From Toxoplasma gondii ME49 (taxonomy: Eukaryota > Apicomplexa > Conoidasida > Eucoccidiorida > Sarcocystidae): DNA of 64,000 nucleotides. Position numbers and translations under genes: made by a program. This document shows, in pieces, positions 27,127-39,400 of the stretch. The notes under the pieces are model-generated. The model searched no databases, was not told the DNA's origin, and was given only the letters and a program-made list of their open reading frames with translations. Within the stretch, counting starts at the first letter, position 1. Each line of letters starts with the position of its first letter. The stretch is taken from NCBI RefSeq assembly GCF_000006565.2, contig NC_031473.1, positions 806,001 to 870,000 of the forward strand. The letters are read 5' to 3'.

Positions 27127-29218
27127 ATGGAAGGTGCCGGTGTTTCAGGTGTGCAAATGAGAGACCTTGCCTCTGCGCCCTCACGCAACGCAGCCGAAGG
27201 CGACGTGACATATGGGGACGAGGCTTCTTCTGTTTCCGACCCTTCGGCCACATGTTCTCCACGGTTAGCTGGAGGAAGAGCCGAGAAAAAGGAGGCGGAG
27301 TCACCTCCCATTCGCCCTTCGATGGTCTCTCACAACTACCGCCAACTTACGGTGAAGTAAGATGTCATCATCTCTGAGGAAAAATTCGCATCTTTCACCC
27401 TTTTTCTGGGTACCCATGTCTAGGTTCCTATCTCTTCTGGACATTTTAGACCGAAGGCCTTGCCTCCTTCTCTCCAGCTGCCACCAAACCTGTCTCCGTT
27501 CGTGTGATTCCTCCTTAACTGTCTTGCTTCCTCCTCTCTTCTCCGACCCCTCGTTCCTTTCTCCATTAATTCTGTTTCTCCCTTTGTCTCCTCCGACCAT
27601 AGCATCCCTCCTTGTTCTTTTTCGATGGATGCGTGTGGCTTTCTCTCACCGCACCTTTATTTTGAGCGCACCTCCGCTCGCGCATGCGGTCTTCCGTTTA
27701 TTTGTTGTCCTCAGCCGTCACCTGGCTGCAGTCGTTGCCGGCAGCGTCGCGGGGATCTTCGGGCTGGAGGGTCTTGCAGGCAAGGAAAAAGTCGAATTCG
27801 TAAATGTCCATCCAGAGATATGCAGTCCGTTGTAAATACAAACATCTTCTATCACCAAGAACGACGTCGTTCGTTGAAAAATTGTTGATGCAAAAAACTC
27901 CATCTGTGAATGCAACCGTTGTTTTACGACGTGTTGGAGATACAAACTTCTTTTTAATTGGAAAGATCATCGTCGTTTTTTCTCCCTTCTTCATCACGGA
28001 TGCTTCCTACACTCCGAGGGGGATTCAGAGTGTCTGCGCTTTCCAGGTGCCTCTTGGTCTTTACGAGTTCCCCGTATTTATCCATTTCCTGGATTCGCAT
28101 CCTTCCAATGTACATGCATGTGGGGCGTTTCTACGATGCATGCGAACTTGAGTGCTTGCGACGCGGTGGACTCAAGTTTTAGACGTTCAAGGTCTTTGTT
28201 GACCCAAGTTTTAGTGTGCTTCTCCTGACCGGCCGACAATAGAGATTAATGTCTCCGCGAGTACATGTTCACATGCTGAAACCAGCGCTCGATACAGACA
28301 TGTCCTTGCCCGTCTATGCCGTTGGTGCCTCTTCCTCTCTCTCCCTCTCTCTACGTATATCTATATATGCATATATATATATATATATATAAACATGTAG
28401 ATCTATGTAAATATATATGGGTGGGAGTTGCTTGGGTTCTGCGTCGCGTTGTCCTGCATTTCCGTCTTTCCAGTTATGTTCGTTCTCACTGCAGAGGGAC
28501 GGGATCTGTGGCGCGAATCAAAGCTCTTGCCCTCGGCTCTTTGCTTCCTGTAGTCTGGCCCTGCGCCCACGTGCGTCTTGGCGTTTTCTCCGTTTCGTAT
28601 CGCCTCTGCAGGTCTCTTTGTCTTCGTTTTAGTCACGCTTCTCGGAGGCTGTCTCATGCTGCTCGAGACTCGCTTCGACTGCAAGCTGTATTTCGCGAGT
28701 ACAAGAGACATCTTCTTTGCGCAGTTCTTCACGGCTGCTCTCGTAGGAAAACTGGAAACGAACACTGTGGGGAGACAGACGCATGGTCTGAAACGCTCTC
28801 ACTCTCGCCATCAAACACATCCACGTTTTGTGGGTGTCTCTCGGTAGATCCATATGTGTAATACAAATAGAGTGACGCATCGGTAGAGACGCCCATTTCC
28901 GTAAACATGAACATATATATGCATATATTAGAGTCGACAGAGGGAAACACACGGATGTGTGAGTAGGAGTCTCTGCGAAATTAGGATGTGAGGCATCTCC
29001 TGTGGTTTGCAGAAATCGCCATCAGCGTGCGAAGTGGAGGAAACTGGTCCTAGCAAGGGAAACGGGACTCTAGCGGATATTACAGAACGTAGGCTCGCGC
29101 AGGAGAAATTTGGACTGTCCGTGCGCTTCTACGTCTCCGTCCGACTTCCATTTTATGTTTCGTGCAGACGTTTATCCTCGTGTGGACTCTGGTCTACAAC
29201 GTCGTCTACATCTTCTAG
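27127..29218 (+). CDS. EMC6: ER membrane protein complex subunit 6
   Basis: Four exons in phase: 27127-27356, 27715-27779, 28612-28742, 29168-29218; 158 residues. The start is AAAATGG. EMC6 is a three-helix core subunit of the EMC insertase, which places transmembrane proteins into the ER membrane. The conserved part starts near residue 75: NRHLAAVVAGSVAGIFGLEG, then LFVFVLVTLLGGCLML, FDCKLYFASTRDIFFAQFFT, and the C-terminus TFILVWTLVYNVVYIF. It aligns with human EMC6 almost without gaps, including the GIxGLxGL turn, the KYF element and the aromatic tail. The coccidian protein carries about 50 extra N-terminal residues of low complexity. Intron 2 starts with GC, not GT; using it is what makes the protein line up. 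The short exons make this gene easy to miss. Confidence 0.85.
27780..28611 (+). other. GC-AG intron in EMC6
   Basis: The exon ends CTTGCAG and the intron opens GCAAGG, ending CTCTGCAG. The join gives Gly-Leu-Ala-Gly-Leu-Phe, matching the EMC6 family in phase and length. The alternative GT donor at 27799 would insert several charged residues into the first membrane helix. A (TA)n tract lies near 28354-28391. Confidence 0.75.
28354..28391. repeat. (TA)n microsatellite
   Basis: TA tract within EMC6 intron 2. Confidence 0.9.
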
Positions 29219-32200
29219 ACATTTTTCGTTCTTCTATTCGAAACGTGCTCTTGCTCTTGGACGTCCTCCGTCGCTCGGCATTCTCCCGGGGCAAGTCTTG
29301 TCTTCTCCACCTGTAAGTTCCTCTTCACTTTTCTGCATTTGGGTCAGCTCTCGGGTCTGCAAGGGATTCTTCGTTTGATCCTCTGCATGCGTCTGTCGCG
29401 TTTTCTCTGCCGCACTGCTGGTTCCTCTGTTTGTCTCAAAACACTCAAGCTGTCGCCCCGTTCCCTGTCGTCCGCGTTGTCGATTCTTCTTTTGCTCTCT
29501 CGCATACAAGTCTCTGCTTTAGTGTTTCTGCTAGACACGTTAGGCTCATCTCGGCCTACTTCGCACGGCATGCAAAGACCTCGAAGTGATTCGTAACTGA
29601 ATAACGCGGCGGCAAGTGAAGAGACGGGAACGCCGAGTGGAGTCTGCGACTCTAAGTCTGCTGCTCCCGACCGGAGAGGAAAAAAGAACTTCAGACACCA
29701 CACATCAGATCTGCGAGACGGACCCTCTCGGGTCGAGGTTCACTTGAAACAGATGCTCACACACACCTGCAGAAATATATCTCAAGGCATTTGCAGAGAT
29801 TTCTCATTTTTGACACGTGTGCCTCTATCGCGACGTACAGTGCTCCACGAACAGGAGGAAGTAGCCACCTATGAGATGCCTCTTGCCTTGAATCTTTCTT
29901 TTCCCTAAAAGGCAACAGTATGCGGGTGGCGAAGACAAAGGCGCGTCTGCATGACGAATTGAGAGGGCTGCGTCCTCTCATTAGCATTTAAGCCAAAGGC
30001 CAGTTTCTGGAGGTTGCTCTGATCGAGGAGAAACTTATTTTCGGAATTTCAGATACACTCGAAAGCCGGTGCAGGCAGCGAGACTCTTCGCTGGCACAAA
30101 GGCCACAAGGGCAAATTGCACTTCTTTCGAGGGCAAAAGCGGCCGTGCGTAGAAGAACTTTTCACGAAACAGCAAGAAATCAGGGATGTCCACTATGCAC
30201 TCTGAGGGATTATTAGTAGGTAACCGTTTCACATGATTGTATAGTTATTCTTGAGTTTTTAATTTGGAGGGGGATGTAGGTGCCATACTGAGTATCTCTT
30301 TACAGGTACACGTGCTCGTAAAAAGCGAGATCGGCATCTCTGACTACTTGCTGTATAAGAGAAAGAACATTTCGACTTACTGTTATATCCATTATATAGG
30401 CAAAAACGCTTCAGCTTTTCGTATGTCGCGTAAAGAGAAAGAAATTTACCAGTGTTGTCTCCCGCAGATAGACAGGACTGTGTCTTTCGCTTCTAAGTCC
30501 AAAAGAGAGATAAAAACGTTTCACGTTATTCACGTCAACTAATAGAAACGAGTAACTGCTTCTGCGTGTTTTCTGCCGACTAGATCGATGCACCTGCTCT
30601 TGCTCATTTTACGTCCATTCGATAGAAGGTGTTTTGACTCTTTTGCGTCGAGTAAGGAGATGAATTTTTTGTAGTTAGTTTTTATTCGTTTTGCGGGGGG
30701 GCCGCAGAATTCGCAGCGTGTGGTCCACATGCGCGCGATCGGCTTCGACCACCACGAGGATCGGGAACCCTGCGGCGGGTGTCGAATTTCATAACGCCTT
30801 GTTCATAAAAAGTGTGATATGGAAGCGTGGAGACCTTTTTTTAAGAAGCTGGGGACTCTGCGATTCTCTCCCGTCAGTTCTGTCAAGTTTGTGTCGACCG
30901 CTCGTTGGCGGCTTCTGTGTTGTGGTACATCATCTTCCTAGACCTCTGTCCCCTCAAAACGGGCAAGGCAGCGTTTTTCTTCTGCACGTGCAAGCAACGA
31001 AATTCATTTCTTGCGTGTTTAAAGACAGAATCGTTTTTCTTTTGTCGGTTCGCGGCCGTGAAAACAGCCTTTTAGGGGTCGACACGTTTCATCGCGCTTC
31101 TGTCGACTCCAAGCGAACTGCGCCTTTTTCTCTCTTTGTTTACCGCACGGCAGGCAATGCCCCGAGACAATTTCGTTTTCGAAAACTGGGAGATCAGTCC
31201 CTCCGTCTGTTGCCTGTTTCAGCGAGAAAAAGATCTCTCGCGAAACAGAGGTCCTGCCTGGCTGCCGTCGCGCGAAACGAAGTTTTTCATCAAGGAGCGG
31301 TCAAGGCGCTATGCCTTTTGATAAAAAGAGCTTTCCTTGGTAGAGGAGCAAGCAAAGAGAAGGACGCGTGCCTTCCTCACTTGCTCTTTCTCCTAGATAC
31401 ATGCGGGGACACACAATTATGTCTTGACGCTCACCAGTGTGCATCGTGATGCTTCGTTTCTACAGTTTTCCATACTCAAAACACGTATCAATCTATCTCT
31501 CTCTGGACACCACTTTAACAGTCCATGTTTATGAGCTTTTCAGGCCTCATCGACTATGTTTAGACGCAGTCACGCTGTGCACTTCATTTGCTCTGTAGAC
31601 TCTCTTGCATATTCATTTGCAGTTCATGTGTTTTTTGTCCGTCCAAAGGAAGGGTTCTTTGGTTATTCTTTGTTCATTTCCAGGTGAAACGCAACAATCC
31701 CACCTTCTCCATGTGTTCCTTGTGAACGTCCTCGTGATTTCTACCTTTCATGTGCATCCTGCCAGGTTTCTGCATAGTGATGACCACCGTTGGGTTTTTT
31801 AAAAAAATTCTACACCTACGAGAGGCAATTGCGTACTCGTTTGAGTCCTGGCGTTTTCTCTGCGTGTTGCGGTGCCTCCGCTTTCTGCGTTAAAGTCTCC
31901 ACGACTTCATTTTTTTCGCACGAAAATTGTCTTTTTTCAGTTTCTGAAACGACGTGACTCTCCAGTTTCCCCTGTACGAAGGTCCGCCTCGCTGTGCATG
32001 CGTGTTCCTCCTTTGCTCACTGCAATTTTCTCCCTTCTTCGGGAAAGCTGTTGAGTGTGCGGCGAGCTGCTGCACCGACGCGACGTTTTTCCACTGCGAA
32101 AGTCGGCAATTTTTCCTGAAAATGCCTTTAGCATCTGCACTTTACTCTCGAGTTTTTAGCGGAATCTGTTTCGTTTTTTGCGACGTTTCTGTCCAGAAGG

Positions 32201-33439
32201 GAGACAGCTCAACAAGTTCCTTTCAGCGGCTAGCCGCGTTTCTTCTGGGTCCTCTTTGAGAAAAGTAGTCGCCTGTCTCCGGCTTTTCAGCTCCCGATTT
32301 ACTGCTTATCCCAGCCTCGCTATCTTCCTCGATTGCCTTGTCAAGCCTTCTTTTCAGCTGCATTAGTTCGCCGTGCTACTCGCGAAACGCTGCGTCGTTT
32401 TCGTTAGGGTCTTGAGCAAGTCTTGCAGAGACTGAGGAACCTCGAGAGTCCGGTGTTGGGGCTTTCAGTGCGTCGATGTCTCGAGTCTCACCGCCTTCGC
32501 GTCGGAGAGCATTCGTCTCGCATTTTCGTTTTCTCGTCGTGACTGTAACTTAGCACATTTTTCGCCTCAAATCCCCGCTGTGCCTCCGACGAGCTTCACA
32601 GTGTGGCGGGTTTATGTGTACAAGCGAGACCTCTTCCAGCTGCCGAGACATCTCAGGCCTCCCCTTTTCTCGGACCCGGAGTGTCCTGTGTGCTCTGGCC
32701 GTGGTTGAGTAGGTCGAGGAATCAGTAGGACTTTTCTGCGAGTCTCCTCGTTCTCCTCATTCGTTTTCTACGTTCCTCATCCCTCTCCGTCTGCACCATG
32801 AGATTCCTTTCCCTCTCTGGGGTCGATGAGCTTGTGTCTCTTCATAGTGTTCGCTTCTTTTCAGGAGCTGTGGATCTCTGCCGGAGAGTGGGGTGGACGA
32901 CTGAGAACGCCCAGACTCTTTAAGTCTCGCCAGACTCCTCGTCTTCACCCTTCCCTTTTTCCCTGAAGTGGACTCCGATTCGAGATGCAGAGTTCGACCT
33001 CTCCCTTCCGGGGAGAACATGAGTGTTTCCGATATTTCTGCTCCTTCTCCACTCTCCAATCCGCCACCGAGTCTGACGTCTGAGCTCCCGTGACTCTGGC
33101 GTTCGTCCTGCCCGCTCTGCACTTGGAGGTCGCCGGCTGTGAGAGGAATCTTTGCGCAAGAAGATCTCGAGGCGAGTCCACCGGTCCGGCGTCCGCTTCT
33201 CCTTCTCGGTGGTCGCGGCTCTCGCCTGTCACAGGTTCTCCTCTGGAGCTTGCCTGCCCTCAGGAGGCTTCTGTGGGCTGTCTGTGCCTTCTGCGTGGAA
33301 CCGCGTCATCCGGAGGACACTGCTTCTCTTTTCCGGCGAGGGCTCTCCAGCGTCCCTCTGAGAGCAGCCGCCGGCGCCGGCCGAGCTTCTGACCGACCAT
33401 GGCAGGTTCTCTTTGCGCTGTGTGAAGAAGCTTTCCAAG
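29219..33439. other. gene-poor region upstream of the RCC1 gene
   Basis: 4.2 kb with only short or low-complexity open frames on both strands. It should include the EMC6 3' UTR and the promoter and leader of the giant RCC1 gene. A frame open from 33139 to 33708 contains LFALCEEAFQDGSVWSKAER and could be an upstream coding exon of the giant gene if its start is farther left than I placed it. No repeat family or RNA gene is visible. Confidence 0.45.
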
Positions 33440-36400
33440 ATGGGTCAGTGTGGAGCAAAGCAGAACGGTCGCAGCCGAGCCTCGGGGATCTTCCGCGGCT
33501 CTCGCGTCTCTTCCAACTCTTTGCAGGGCTTCCCGGTCGAGGCAGGCGACCGCCAACATGCCTGTCTCTTGCCTCTGCCGCCCCCCGTGCTGCACCACCT
33601 CACGGTCTCTCTCTGGTCGTGTCTGCTCTTCAACGGGAGCGGGGCGCACAGGCGCATGCACTGGAGTGTCGAGTTCGACGAGCCACTCGCGCCGCGGCTT
33701 TTCAGTGAGGAGGCCGAAGCGGACTGGGAGCTTCTTCGCAGAGAGCTGAGTCCTCTTTCGCAAGCTGAGCGCGTGAAGCGACTTCCGGAACTTCCGACGC
33801 TCGCGTGGTTCTCCCTGTTCCTCTACTACGAGTTCTCTGCGTCGACGCTCCTGCACGCTCTCGCAGAGACGTTGGCGGCCGACGGCGGAGGCGCTCTTCC
33901 GCATACAGGAGGCGAGAGAGGCTCCGATGGCTACGGGCCTCGCAGAAGACCTCGAAGCCGCGGAGGCCGCGGAGACAGAGAACCGTATTGTAGGGACTGG
34001 AGCGAAGAGCCAGGTGGAGGCGACAAGCGAAACCGCATTGACGCATGCGTGGAGGAACGCATTGCGGACCTGTCTCGCGCAGACATCCCTTCCTTTCCCG
34101 AAACACTGGGCAGGACCGCTGGTGACAGTTTCCTCGCGCGGCAGGCGTCTTCCGACTGCAAGTGCACGCGCGAGGAACTCCGTGAACGGGAACAGAGAGG
34201 CGAGGCACTGGCAGATCAATCTCGAGAGCGACAGACGCAGCGTGTCGTGGACGCCTTCTGTCAGTGGTCGAGGGTCATGTATCGCACCTACCTGCTTTCG
34301 CAGAATCTCTCGTGGCTGACCGGAATCGTGGCGCATGCCCTGACGACGCCCCAGCTGCGGAGGCTCCTCGCCCTCGCCCTGTACAAGTACTACACTGAGG
34401 AGCGGCCGCTTCTCGGTTTCAAACGTCCGCGCATGCATGCCAAGGTCGACGAGAAAGCGAGAGAGGCGCTGAGTCGAATCGTGGTGGAACAACTCGACTC
34501 GGAGCCCGAAGACACTCCCACGAACAGCCACTCAAAACTGAAAAAGGACTCTAGAGTCGGTGAGACGAAACGACTCGAAAGAAAGCGGCGCTAGACAGAT
34601 CGGAGAAAACATCGCGCCGCGGGTGGGGTCAAAGAGACAGAGAGTATCGAAGGAAAGACAACGATGAAAAAACGCAAAAAGAATGAAAGTTCTTCTACGC
34701 ATGTAACTCTGGCTTATGTACAGATGCATATTGATAGATAGAGCCGGATATTGAGAGATAGATAGAGAGAAAGAGAGGAAGATAGAAAGATCGATTTTAT
34801 ATGTGAGAGTGTGTTTGTATGTATGTGCATGTGTGTATGCATGTATGTATATATACGTTGGTGTGTCTGTATATAAAGACAGGTGGACCGAAGGTAGCGA
34901 GGGGGGTGAGAGGATCGATGGCGATTGACAGGTAGAGCGAGAGAGATAAGTAGATAGACGACACACGCTGCAGACGAAGACGAATAGATAGACGTCGGGA
35001 CAGATGTAGGTGGACAGGTTGATATAGAGAATGAGGATAAAGAGAGAGAGAAATGGATAAGCAGAAGGGAGACCCAGGATTGGTTATCCTCGTACAGAGT
35101 GGATCTTTCTCTTCAGATGTTCCTGAGTGTCACCTTCCGTCCTGACTTGTTTCTCTGACACTTCTCTCCTTGGTCGGTGGAGGTGCCGCCAAGCCACCCG
35201 TCTCAATATCGTCAAGTACAGTGGGGAACGTCGCTTCTCTCCGTGCTTCAGCAACGGGTTCGACGCGTTTCCAATGAGCTCCGCTGCCAGAGGTAACGCT
35301 GGGCCGCCGGCGCGTTTGTGGCACTGTTCTTGAGGCAGCTGGTGGTGTTTCAGCGAGCTGAAGTCGCTTGTGCAAACGAGCAAAGTCATTTCCGTCAAAG
35401 GTGGAGGGGCACCATGCAATTCACACGCACTCTGCGAATCGCGGTGCCTGGCCTTTCCTGTTGTTTCCCCAACATGCCAGCGGCTTGTCTTTTTGCCCGT
35501 TTGCGGCTGACGCAGAGCGAGACTGCGGTGATGTATCCGGATACGGTGGCCTCGAGCGCGTGGCGAACACCGTGAAGGAGTATGTAGAGGGTGGACGCAT
35601 CGACTCAGACGCGCTGCACCTGGACGTCCTCGACTGGGCTGTCACTGGCTTCGAATACAAAGGCGTGGTCTTCGTCCTGGTGCACGATCAAGACTTCTGG
35701 TGAGACAGACGCGCTTTGTCACCATCGCCGACGCTCGTTCGCAGGGAGCGGCACGGCCGCAGCGAACACACTGCTGGCTTTCGTTGCGCCTTCGTGTGTT
35801 CCTGTCAAGTCTGTGATGGGTGGCGTGTACAGGCTTCTCCGTTCCTTCTCGGGGACGTCTGCAGGTTGGTGCCCAGGCGAACAGGCGTCGATTGTTCTCT
35901 GTTTTCGTAGCCTTTCGTGTTTTTCCTTCTTCGTGGATTGCAAAGGGCAACAGAAGAAAACTCCCTTCAGTGCTCGTGGGCACCGCATTTCCTGCAGGAG
36001 CGTCGTTCCCTGCTTCACTTCCTTGTCTAGTGTGTGTGTGTGGGGTGTCGCGTGTGATGCTTGCTCCGTTGTCGACATCTCCCTCTGCCTCTGTCGGGAA
36101 CTCTTGCGAACGATGTCCGAGTGCTGCGCTCTCCACTTTGAACCCCCAGCTTCACCAGTGATTTTGCGTGGATCCATTTTCACTCTGTGACCTCGGAGAA
36201 GGGATCGAAAGAAAGTGATTCATGGGCAGGTTTGTCGCCTTGCTCACAGTTGAACTGTAGGCAAAAGGCGTCTCCGAGAAGAGACCGCTGGCAAACCAAT
36301 GCAGCTGGGATGCCACACACAGTGACCCCACTCTCTGCTCTGAGCAGTCGTTCTGTTCCACAACAAGCAGCTTTCCAGAGTCCTGAACTCGCCTCAGCAG

Positions 36401-39400
36401 AGACGCCACACTACTGGCGAGTTGGCATGCGGCGACATCGAACGGGCATCTAGGTCGTCGGTGTCTCTCGCCTTCCCTGTGTCTGCCATCTCCTCGCTTG
36501 CTCCTGAAACGAACGAGGAGTGAGGAGTGAGAATTCGTTGTCTGGTGTGAAGCGTGCGTTGGGAGGAACATTCGCCTCGGCGTCTCTCTTCAACGTTCGA
36601 AGCGTTTTTCCCCTCTTTGGTTTTTTTGCAGGTCAGCTATACGCACCGAGGTGCGCTGCTGCCAGGTGGTCCGCGCTGCGTCGAGCCCGGCAAATGTCCG
36701 CCTGACCTCCCAGTGTGGGCGTCTCTGCGCCGTCGAGGGATTCGGCTTGAGAGTTCTCGCTTCGCCACTCGTCCCTCATTGCGTCGGTAAGGAACGGTTG
36801 CGTCTGCACTGAGCCAGTGTCGAGAAAACCTTTCGAGTCGAGTGTCGGTGAGGTTGCCGTGAGCACACCTCGCTTTCGAGGGTATGCCTGATGGGTGCGA
36901 GAACATGAGAAATCGGGAAATGCGTCCTTGGCGCATGTTGACTAAAAAGGAGGACAGGCCTCCCGCCTGATGCTCGTCTTCGGTCGAGGCTGTGCAACCC
37001 CAATTCCATCTGCTTTTAGAACCCCAGTTCTACTTGCCCTTTTGGAATCCTGGTTTTTCGTGATTTTCGCGGGAATGCATTTGCGGACTCACGCGGTACG
37101 AAGGGGTTCTTTTTCAGAATGAAGTTACACTTTGCGGTTGCAACGTTGAATTGCTCGTCATCGTCGACCAGCATCACGGCGATGGTTCGGTGCTTTAGCC
37201 CAAGCAAAGAATCCTTTCCTTCGTTTAACAGAAAGAGTGAAAAGAAACTGGAGACTTGAAGACACCGAGAAAGAACCCTCCCGCAAGAACAGAAACAGGA
37301 AGAATCGTTTCGTGTTTTCAGAGCCCATCGAGGAGCCTCTGCCCTTCACCGTCGCACGGGATCTGCTCCTGCAGGCGGTCCCCTCGGCGACCTCCGGGCC
37401 GCCTGTCGAACGCGTCCTGCGCGTGCCGAATCCGCAAAACCTCCTTAGTTTGTATGCTCCACGATTTCAGGTGAGCGAAGAAAAAAGTGACGCATGGTAA
37501 ACGAGGAGGGTCTGTGTACACGTGGAGAAGTCGAGGCGAACGCATCGGTTTCAGAGACAGAGACAGAGAGAGATCAAGATCGAACGAGAGTGCGCAAGAG
37601 GAAGACGCAAGCGAGAAGGTTCTGCCGGAAGAGAGAGTGTGACCCTCTAGATGGTTAGCGGCGTGAGTTGCGAGTTGTGCTGCTTCGAGGTCTCTCGCTC
37701 TTGGCCGTTTCTTCCTCTTTGTCTCTTCTCCTCTCCCGGTTTTCTGTGTGATCTGAACACCGCCCACGGTCGACCACGAGGCACCTGGCTTTCGCCCCGA
37801 CAAAGCGGTGAGTCTTGAGGTCTTTCCAGGACAGCAGTTCGCGACGACCGACTTGTTTTTCTTTCCTCTTCGGAGTGCTTGCAACTTCTGAGTCTGTGAC
37901 GAATTGAAGAAACGACAACGAACAACTGTCTGTCCTCCGTCAGGCGCGGGCGTCGGACTCCAGCGCGTACGCTGCCGTCACGGACAAGGTGATGTCTCTA
38001 GGGCCTCCGCATGCGTGGTGGTACTTTGCCCACTTGGTGGCTGAGGCGTCGCCTATTCGCCGCCGCTGGAGGCGTTTCTCGACATCGCGGCTCCCCTCGC
38101 AGGGCAACACCTCACACGCTGAGAGCCGTGCTCCGGGGACTTCCACCGAGGAAGCCTGTCCCCTCGACAGTCGCGCGGGGCGAGAGATGCGCAGGCGTCT
38201 GTTGCAGGTGCTCGCGGCGTGTCTCCACGACGCGCGTGAGGGGATCTCTCGCAGATTTCTCTACGATTCCTGGGTCGTTCATCAGGCGATCCCGACGCCA
38301 CAAACCGGCGAGCTCGGCCGCCTACTCCGGGCGCGACCTGCCGCGAGGAGACGCACCGAACGCGAGATGCCCCGGGCGCTTCAGCGAGAAGGGGAACCAG
38401 CGAGCGAACAAGAAAGAGAGCAAGGAGTGGGAGGTTCGCTGTTCAACGCCACGACGCTGGGGACCGAAAGACGTGGCACCGAGGCGCCGACCTTCGTGAA
38501 GGAGTGAGCGAAAAAGTAGAAAAGGAGCAGAAAGGGGGGAGGGAAGAAAAAAAGAGGAGGGCGAGGAAAGAGAAGAGGAAGAGAGGAAAAAGGGGAAGAA
38601 AGGAGAGGAAGGGAGAGAAAGAAGGCAAAAGTCTCGTGGAGAGAATGAGGAACATGGAAGCACAGAAACAAATCGGAAGCGAGGCTGTGAGATTTTAGAA
38701 AGCGCAGGCCAACGAGGAGAACGGGATCAGACACACATTAAGAGGAAACCGGGGACAGGCTGAGAAGAAAGGAAACGAGAGTGACGGATACACGAGCAGA
38801 GAATAAGCGATAATGAGGGATAGAGGTCCGCGGAACTGTCAACTTGACGGATTAGGGTAAGAGACGGCGAAGTAGGGGCAGATTCGGGAGGACAGAGAGG
38901 AAGCGAGATCGAGGAAACCTCCGTGGGGAGAGACAAGAGACAGAGTAGTAGTGGGAGAGACGACAGGTAGATAGATAGATTTGTTAAGCGGTAATGCGGG
39001 TTAGGCAGGGATGTCTGAACAGGCAAAGGGGCGGTTGGAAAAGAAGGAGAGATACGAGAGAAATCGAAAAGGAAACAGACGGAACGTGGTGCGGAATGTG
39101 CCTGTGGCAGCCGAGCTCGAGTTCAGGGTCCCCGACGCTCTGTGTTTTTTTCCGAGAAGAAGAGGAAGGAGTTTTTGTTTTCACATCTCTCTGATTTTGT
39201 CCTGTCTAGATATGATCCGCGGCCCACGGAGGGTGAGAGCCTCTCGAATCTTCCGGCGTTTGCGCTCATTTTCGATGGAACCTCTTGGACTCGACCAACC
39301 GTCGTGCAGCTCAAGAACGGAGACATTGAGGCCGTCCTCAACCGTGCAGCGACACTCTTTGGCTGCACCCGAAGCGACCTGCTGCCCTACCAGCCTCTCG

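Noticed and set aside
30264..31449. Plus-strand open frames at 30264-30542 and 30691-31449
   Set aside because: No conserved motif, no consistent splice partners and odd composition; probably leader or spacer of the RCC1 gene.
33260..34531. 423-residue open frame on the minus strand
   Set aside because: It is the antisense shadow of RCC1 exon 1. The plus frame has the phase-matched donor at 34559 and joins to RCC1 exons; the minus frame has no domain and Arg-rich composition.
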